In this document: piece after piece, positions 6,894 to 10,325 of the stretch
Layout: every line of letters starts with the position of its first letter
How positions within the stretch are numbered: position 1 is the stretch's first letter
Source of the DNA: Pseudomonadota bacterium
GTDB taxonomy: Bacteria; Myxococcota; UBA9042; PHBI01
DNA length: 10,325 bases
Assembly: GCA_005772945.1 (NCBI GenBank)
Contig: SXIE01000222.1
Location: 1 to 10,325, forward strand
Direction: 5' to 3'
The notes under the pieces: model-generated
The model's input: only the letters and a program-made list of their open reading frames with translations
What the model was told of the DNA's origin: nothing
Databases searched by the model: none
Program-made: the position numbers and the translations under genes

Positions 6894-8159
6894 TCACGGG
6901 CAGGTTCCACTGGAGCTGACGCTGCAGGACAGGCCGCCGCTGGCCTGGGCGCAGCCGCTGCATTGACTCGAACAGGTGCCGCAGCCCGAGCCCTCGGCGC
7001 AGGCCGATGCGCTGGCCGTGCATTGGGCGGCAAAGCCGATGAAGCCGATCGAGAAGCCGACGCACGGTGTCGTGGCGGCGGCACGCGCCTTGGCGCCGGC
7101 GTAGGCGCACATGGTGTTGCCGCAGGCCCCGCGCTGGCCCTGGATGCCGCCGTAGACGTCGAGGCCGATGCTGCCGCAGGAGGGGCAGCCGAGGGTCTGC
7201 TTGAAGAGGCCGTTGAAGATGTTGAAGGAGATGAAGCAACCGACGCTGCCGGCGACGCCGAAGCCCATGGAGCCGTTGCCCTGGAGGCAATCGGTGCAGC
7301 TGCCGCAGGTGAAGCCGCTGTTCGTCTTCTTCGTGCCGCTGAGCGAGATGGAGGGCGTGCCGGAGAGGGTTGCGCCGCACTTGATCTCGACCGTCGTGCC
7401 CGCCTTGGTCTCCTTCATATGGTAGCCGTAGAACTTCGTGTAGGTCAGCGAGGCCGTGGCAGCGAACGTGTTGTCCTTGCACGAGCCGCCGCCGTTGCAG
7501 TTCTTCTCGCACGTGCCGGCGTCGCAGCTGGGACACGCCTTGTCGGTGCCCGTGTACGAAGCGGCGCCGGTGATGGCGAGCGATTCCTTGCACAGGAGGA
7601 GGCTCGAGGTGAGCGAGCCGCTGATGGAGAGGTTGCTCTCGCAGGAGTTCGCGCAGTGGGGCTGCGTGTAGCTGCCGTTGAAGGCGAGGGCGGTCGTGAA
7701 GCCGGCGGTGCCGCCGACGAGGGGGCACGAGACGGTGGCGTCCTCGAGGGAGAAGCTGGCCGTGTAGGTGTTCGAAACCGGGACGCCCGAGCAGGTGCAC
7801 TGCGTGAGATCGGGGGTGTAGGAGCAGTTGCCGTTGGTCGTATTGCAGGCGTCGATGGTGCAGGCCTTGCTGTCGTCGCAGTCGATGGCGGTGCCGGGGA
7901 CGCAGTTGCCGTCGGCGTCGCAGCCCTCGAGCCCGTTGCAGGCGTTGTTGTCGTTGCAGCCGACGCAGGTTTCGGTGTCGGGGCCGGAGTCCGGGGTCGA
8001 GTCCGGGGTCGAGTCTGGGTCGGCGTCAGCGTCCGGAGTCGAGTCCGAGAACGAGTCCGGGTCGGCGTCAGCATCCGGAGTCGAGTCCGAGAGCGAGTCG
8101 GGGTCCGCGTCCGCATCGGGAAGGGTACGATGATGTCTCAGAAGGTTGTTGCCGCGCAA
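6894..8159 (-). CDS. Large cysteine-rich surface protein, 5' end uncertain (possibly truncated)
   Basis: The supported part runs from the TGA at 6894 back to about 8120. It contains three 14-residue Asp/Pro/Ser repeats (PDADADPDS-type), then a CTDC-like cysteine segment (CNDNNACNGLEGC ... CDDSKACTIDAC ... NGNC). A long glycine/serine-rich, beta-like region follows, punctuated by CxxC knots (ACPSC, TCGSCTDC, GCPSC, GCGTCSSQCSGC). I count 38 cysteines. Similar Cys patterns occur in secreted proteins of Dictyostelium and myxobacteria; the rest is unfamiliar. The listed start is a TTG at 8159, the only near-cognate start close to the repeats. It gives 421 residues but no signal peptide, which is odd because the protein and both downstream partners look exported. 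The frame stays open upstream to an ATG at 8663, but that part is only the antisense of the SDR gene. Truncation or misassembly at the repeats is likely. Confidence 0.7.
   Translation of the reverse strand: MRGNNLLRHHRTLPDADADPDSLSDSTPDADADPDSFSDSTPDADADPDSTPDSTPDSGPDTETCVGCNDNNACNGLEGCDADGNCVPGTAIDCDDSKACTIDACNTTNGNCSYTPDLTQCTCSGVPVSNTYTASFSLEDATVSCPLVGGTAGFTTALAFNGSYTQPHCANSCESNLSISGSLTSSLLLCKESLAITGAASYTGTDKACPSCDAGTCEKNCNGGGSCKDNTFAATASLTYTKFYGYHMKETKAGTTVEIKCGATLSGTPSISLSGTKKTNSGFTCGSCTDCLQGNGSMGFGVAGSVGCFISFNIFNGLFKQTLGCPSCGSIGLDVYGGIQGQRGACGNTMCAYAGAKARAAATTPCVGFSIGFIGFAAQCTASASACAEGSGCGTCSSQCSGCAQASGGLSCSVSSSGTCP
7995..8120 (-). repeat. Three tandem 42-bp units encoding an Asp/Pro/Ser linker
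   Basis: Three consecutive 42-base units (8120-8079, 8078-8037, 8036-7995 on the minus strand) each encode 14 residues of the form PDADADPDSxxDST, with L-S, F-S and T-P at the variable positions. Differences are mostly silent third-position changes, so the units are diverged and not freshly copied. A partial fourth unit, PDSGPDTET, leads into the cysteine-rich domain. Such repeats form an extended acidic spacer. Confidence 0.9.
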
Positions 8160-8213
8160 GCCGCCGGTGATCGAAGCTGCGTCGCGAAGTCCATCATCCG
8201 GGAAGGGGGGCCT

Positions 8214-9188
8214 GTGCGTGTCTTGGTCGCCGGTGCAACCGGTGTTGTCGGCATTCCGACCGTGCACGCGCTGCTTGCCGCCGGACACGAGGTCCAGGCG
8301 ATTGCGCGCAAACCGGCGTCCCTTGCGGAACTGCGCGAGCGCGGCGTGGCGGTCGCCGCGGCAGACGCGCTCGATGGGCCGAGCGTGAGGAGGGCCTTCG
8401 AAGCGCTGCGACCCGAGGCGGTCGTCCACCAACTGACGGCGCTGCCGGCGTCCATTCGGCCCCGCAAGTTGGCCATCGATCTCGCGCCGACCAATCGACT
8501 GCGGACCGAGGGCACGCGCAACCTCCTCGCCGCGGCGCGCGCCATCGGGGCCACGCGCTTCGTGGCGCAGAGCATCGCCTTCATCTGCGCGCCGCGCGCC
8601 TCCGCAGGGTCCACCGTGGACGGCGCCGCGTCCGAGCTCGCGACCGAGCTCGAGCCGCTTCACCGCGACCCGCGCGACGCCGGCTTCAGCGCCATGGTCG
8701 CGGCCGTCGCCGAGCTCGAGCGCGAGGTGAGCGCGTTCGGCGGCGTGGTCCTGCGCTATGGCCTCTTCTATGGTCCGGGGACGGTCTTCGACGATGGCGG
8801 AAGCTTCACCGACGCCCTGCGCAAGCGCCGCATGCCGGTCGTCGGCGCCGGCGGGGGCGGGTTCTCATTCGTGCATGTCCACGACGCCGCGAGCGCCGCC
8901 GTGGCCGCGCTGGCCACCGATCGCAGCGGCATCTACAACGTCGTCGACGACGACCCGGCGCCAGCGCGCGAGGTCCTTCCCGCGTTGGCCGAGATCCTCG
9001 GCGCCAAGCGTCCATGGCACGTACCGACCTGGATCGGGCGGCTCGGGGCCGGGCGCTATGGGGTCTTCATGATGACCCGCATGCGCGCCGTCTCGAACGC
9101 GAAGGCAAAGGCCGAGCTGGGTTGGACGCCGGCGATCGGGTCGTGGCGCGACGGCATGCGCGATTGGCGGACGCGCTCGCCGGCCTGA
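8214..9188 (+). CDS. Atypical SDR family NAD(P)-binding epimerase/dehydratase-like protein
   Basis: From the GTG at 8214 the 324-residue protein starts directly with the Rossmann fold: MRVLVAGATGVVG, giving the nucleotide motif GATGVVG at residues 7-13. It later shows the extended-SDR signature RYGLFYGPGT at 181-190 and the substrate-domain segment FSFVHVHDAASA. The canonical catalytic YxxxK is not visible where expected; the region after QS (119-120) reads FSAMVAAVAELE. It is therefore an atypical SDR and may bind a nucleotide without classical dehydrogenase chemistry. AAGGGGGG lies three bases before the GTG. An in-frame ATG at 8130, with GGAAGGG upstream, would add 28 residues of non-homologous sequence; I prefer 8214 because the fold begins there. 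The YigZ-like gene follows after 31 bases, so they are probably co-transcribed. Confidence 0.88.
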   Translation: MRVLVAGATGVVGIPTVHALLAAGHEVQAIARKPASLAELRERGVAVAAADALDGPSVRRAFEALRPEAVVHQLTALPASIRPRKLAIDLAPTNRLRTEGTRNLLAAARAIGATRFVAQSIAFICAPRASAGSTVDGAASELATELEPLHRDPRDAGFSAMVAAVAELEREVSAFGGVVLRYGLFYGPGTVFDDGGSFTDALRKRRMPVVGAGGGGFSFVHVHDAASAAVAALATDRSGIYNVVDDDPAPAREVLPALAEILGAKRPWHVPTWIGRLGAGRYGVFMMTRMRAVSNAKAKAELGWTPAIGSWRDGMRDWRTRSPA

Positions 9189-9219
9189 GGGTCCGCGGCC
9201 GATCCACGCGGGAGGGGCG

Positions 9220-9873
9220 ATGACGGAGTGGCGAACGATCGCAGCTGCGGGCGCGAGCCCGGGCCGTTACGAGGGCGACAAGGTCAAGGGCGCGCGCTTC
9301 CTTGCGCGGGCCTGGCCCGTCGATCCGGGTGAAGCCGCCGAGCGCGCCAAGGCGGCCGTGGCGGAGGCGCGCGTGGCCCAGCGCGATGCCGTCCACCACG
9401 CCTTCGCCTATCGCGTTGCGCCCGAGCCGAACGACTTCCGCTGGTCCGATGACGGCGAGCCGATCGGGTCGGCGGGCCGCGCGATCCTCCAGCGCATCGA
9501 CCACCTCGGTCTCGTCAACGTGCTGGTCGTCGTGTCGCGCTGGCAGGGTGGCCAGAAGCTGGCGGTGCCCGATCTGGCCAAGGGCTACGGCGACGCGGCG
9601 CGCGGGGTTCTCGCCGAGGCGCGGGTCGTGCTGTTCGTGCCGACGACGCGCCTCGCCGTGACCTTCGACTATGCGCTCTCGGGCGCGGTGCAGGGGGTCT
9701 TCGCCGCCTTCGCCGCCGCGCATGAAGACGCCGCGTACGGCACCGACGTGTGTATCGTCGTGCGCGTCCCGAGCGCCCGTCGCGTCGCGTTCGAGGCAGC
9801 CGTGCGCGACGCGAGCGCCGGCAGGGCCCGCGTGGAGCCCGCTGCGGCCGGCCCGGGTTTACGCCCGACGTAA
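9220..9873 (+). CDS. YigZ/IMPACT family protein (UPF0029), divergent
   Basis: This 217-residue protein has the layout of bacterial YigZ. The N-terminal IMPACT domain shows KGARFLARAWPV (residues 23-34), DAVHHAFAYR (56-65) and SDDGEPIGSAGRAIL (76-90). A second, ferredoxin-like domain spans about 144-205. In the family the RYxGGxxLGxGGLVxAYG loop is nearly invariant. Here it reads SRWQGGQKLAVPDLAKGYG (106-124): GG, KL and YG are kept but the LGxGG core is lost. The YigZ molecular role is not well defined; the eukaryotic relative IMPACT regulates the kinase GCN2. GGAGGGG lies just before the ATG. The TAA stop and the last five codons (GLRPT) lie inside a perfect inverted repeat, so the C-terminus may have been recast by insertion of that repeat. 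Confidence 0.88.
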   Translation: MTEWRTIAAAGASPGRYEGDKVKGARFLARAWPVDPGEAAERAKAAVAEARVAQRDAVHHAFAYRVAPEPNDFRWSDDGEPIGSAGRAILQRIDHLGLVNVLVVVSRWQGGQKLAVPDLAKGYGDAARGVLAEARVVLFVPTTRLAVTFDYALSGAVQGVFAAFAAAHEDAAYGTDVCIVVRVPSARRVAFEAAVRDASAGRARVEPAAAGPGLRPT

Positions 9874-9897
9874 ACAAACTTACGTCGGGCGTAAACC
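9856..9897. repeat. Perfect 18-bp inverted repeat with 6-base loop
   Basis: GGTTTACGCCCGACGTAA at 9856-9873 is followed by ACAAAC and then its exact reverse complement at 9880-9897. Each arm also holds a smaller dyad (TTACG-N5-CGTAA), so the site is a palindrome built from two half-size palindromes. The left arm contains the YigZ-like stop codon. There is no T tract after it, so a classic intrinsic terminator is unlikely, though a hairpin-type end is possible. Alternatives are a dispersed intergenic repeat or a protein-binding or recombination site. Confidence 0.9.
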
Positions 9898-9988
9898 GAT
9901 CGGCAGCGCTTCAAGAAGAAAATCGCCTCGGCATGACCGGCAGCGCGGAAGCCGCCATGGATGCCGGCACCCAGTCGTCTTAGACTGA

Positions 9989-10018
9989 GCACCGTGATTT
10001 TTCCGGGGGAGACGGTGC
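9989..10018 (+). promoter_or_regulatory. 7-bp dyad bracketing the ribosome binding site of the oxidoreductase gene
   Basis: GCACCGT at 9989-9995 and its exact reverse complement ACGGTGC at 10012-10018 flank a 16-base segment that holds the purine-rich GGGGGAG ribosome binding site. The right arm ends one base before the ATG. In RNA this would form a hairpin with the Shine-Dalgarno in the loop and the start codon at the stem base; as DNA it could be an operator. A weaker 5-bp dyad CAGTC-N6-GACTG lies just upstream (9972-9987). Function is inferred only from geometry. Confidence 0.35.
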
Positions 10019-10019
10019 G

Positions 10020-10325
10020 ATGAATTCTGTTCGAGTCGTTTGTGCGCACGACTGCCCCGACATGTGCTCGCTCATCGTCCATGTCGACGGCGGCAAGGTC
10101 GTGCGCGTCCAGGGCGACGCCGATCACCCGTACACGGCGGGCTTCGCCTGCGGCAAGGTCAACCGCGACGCCGAACTGGTGAATTCGCCGGAGCGCCTCG
10201 GGACTCCCCTCAAGCGCACCGGCCCCAAGGGGTCGGGCCAGTTCATCCCGATCACCTGGGAGGCCGCGCTCGACGAGATCGCGGCCAGGTGGCAGGCGAC
10301 CATCCAGGAGAGCGGCCCGCTCGCC
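10020..10325 (+). CDS. Molybdopterin oxidoreductase, N-terminal part (3' partial)
   Basis: The first 102 codons are visible. The protein opens with the Fe4S4 domain of the DMSO-reductase superfamily: Cys8, Cys12 and Cys16 in CAHDCPDMC, and Cys44 in FACGK, giving a C-x3-C-x3-C-x27-C cluster site. The conserved GGKVVRVQGDADHPYTAGF and SPERLGTPLKRTG follow, then FIPITWEAALDEIA, the start of the molybdopterin-binding domain. No twin-arginine signal precedes it, so this member is probably cytoplasmic or exported with a partner. The substrate cannot be told from this part; members act on formate, nitrate, thiosulfate, polysulfide and many others. The start has GGGGGAG eight bases upstream within a putative hairpin. 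Confidence 0.92.
   Translation, partial: MNSVRVVCAHDCPDMCSLIVHVDGGKVVRVQGDADHPYTAGFACGKVNRDAELVNSPERLGTPLKRTGPKGSGQFIPITWEAALDEIAARWQATIQESGPLA

Noticed and set aside
5900..7084. Long Arg/Pro-rich minus-strand frame upstream of the small lipoprotein
   Set aside because: It is a shifted-frame shadow of the two preceding genes; the lipoprotein signal at 5899 with its TGATG overlap is the credible start.
6963..8213. Plus-strand open frame of more than 400 codons running ahead of the SDR gene
   Set aside because: It is the antisense of the cysteine-rich gene; its Ala/Gly/Val/Arg-rich translation has no domain features and the Rossmann fold starts only at 8214.
8138..8614. Minus-strand frame whose end reads MMDFATQLRSPAAC, considered as a displaced lipoprotein signal for the cysteine-rich gene
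   Set aside because: It has no hydrophobic core before the Cys, and it ends in a stop before the repeats in a different frame.
8160..8663. Minus-strand extension of the cysteine-rich protein to an ATG at 8663
   Set aside because: This part is antisense to the SDR gene, is charged and Arg/Gly-rich, and contains no signal peptide, so it is unlikely to be translated.

Overview
The window is high-GC DNA with strongly GC-biased third codon positions and tightly packed genes. Its most telling features are secreted, cysteine-rich lipoproteins with Asp-rich linkers and a CTDC-like repeat. These suggest a myxobacterial or related deltaproteobacterial (Myxococcota-type) chromosome. That assignment is an inference from protein style; no rRNA or other taxonomic marker is present.

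Layout from left to right. (1) Bases 2-235 hold the 3' end of an unidentified plus-strand gene. (2) Bases 236-562 have no intact gene but contain a minus-strand remnant of an AraC-family DNA-binding domain and a plausible sigma70-like promoter. (3) A plus-strand group follows: a histidine-rich fatty acid hydroxylase-like membrane protein, a TauE/SafE (TSUP) permease ending in a clear intrinsic terminator (2028-2049), and a secreted helical protein of unknown function. (4) A second plus-strand group holds an exported beta-rich (probable outer-membrane barrel) protein overlapping by 32 bases a mono-haem cytochrome c lipoprotein, then an M20 zinc dipeptidase. (5) On the minus strand, 5519 to about 8159 holds three consecutive genes (17-base gap, then a TGATG stop/start overlap). 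They encode a 38-cysteine protein with a 42-bp tandem repeat at its N-terminal end and two lipoproteins. The first gene lacks a recognisable signal peptide or convincing start, which suggests 5' truncation or an assembly problem. (6) A plus-strand pair encodes an atypical SDR NAD(P)-binding protein and a YigZ/IMPACT-like protein whose stop codon lies inside a perfect 18-bp inverted repeat. (7) The window ends in the N-terminal Fe-S domain of a molybdopterin oxidoreductase; a 7-bp dyad brackets its ribosome binding site.

The three-gene cysteine-rich cluster is the least explained part of the window and the best candidate for something undescribed. The barrel plus cytochrome pair could be a small envelope redox module. 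The remaining genes belong to recognisable families, and no coherent pathway links them. No tRNA, rRNA, CRISPR array, transposase or phage gene was seen.
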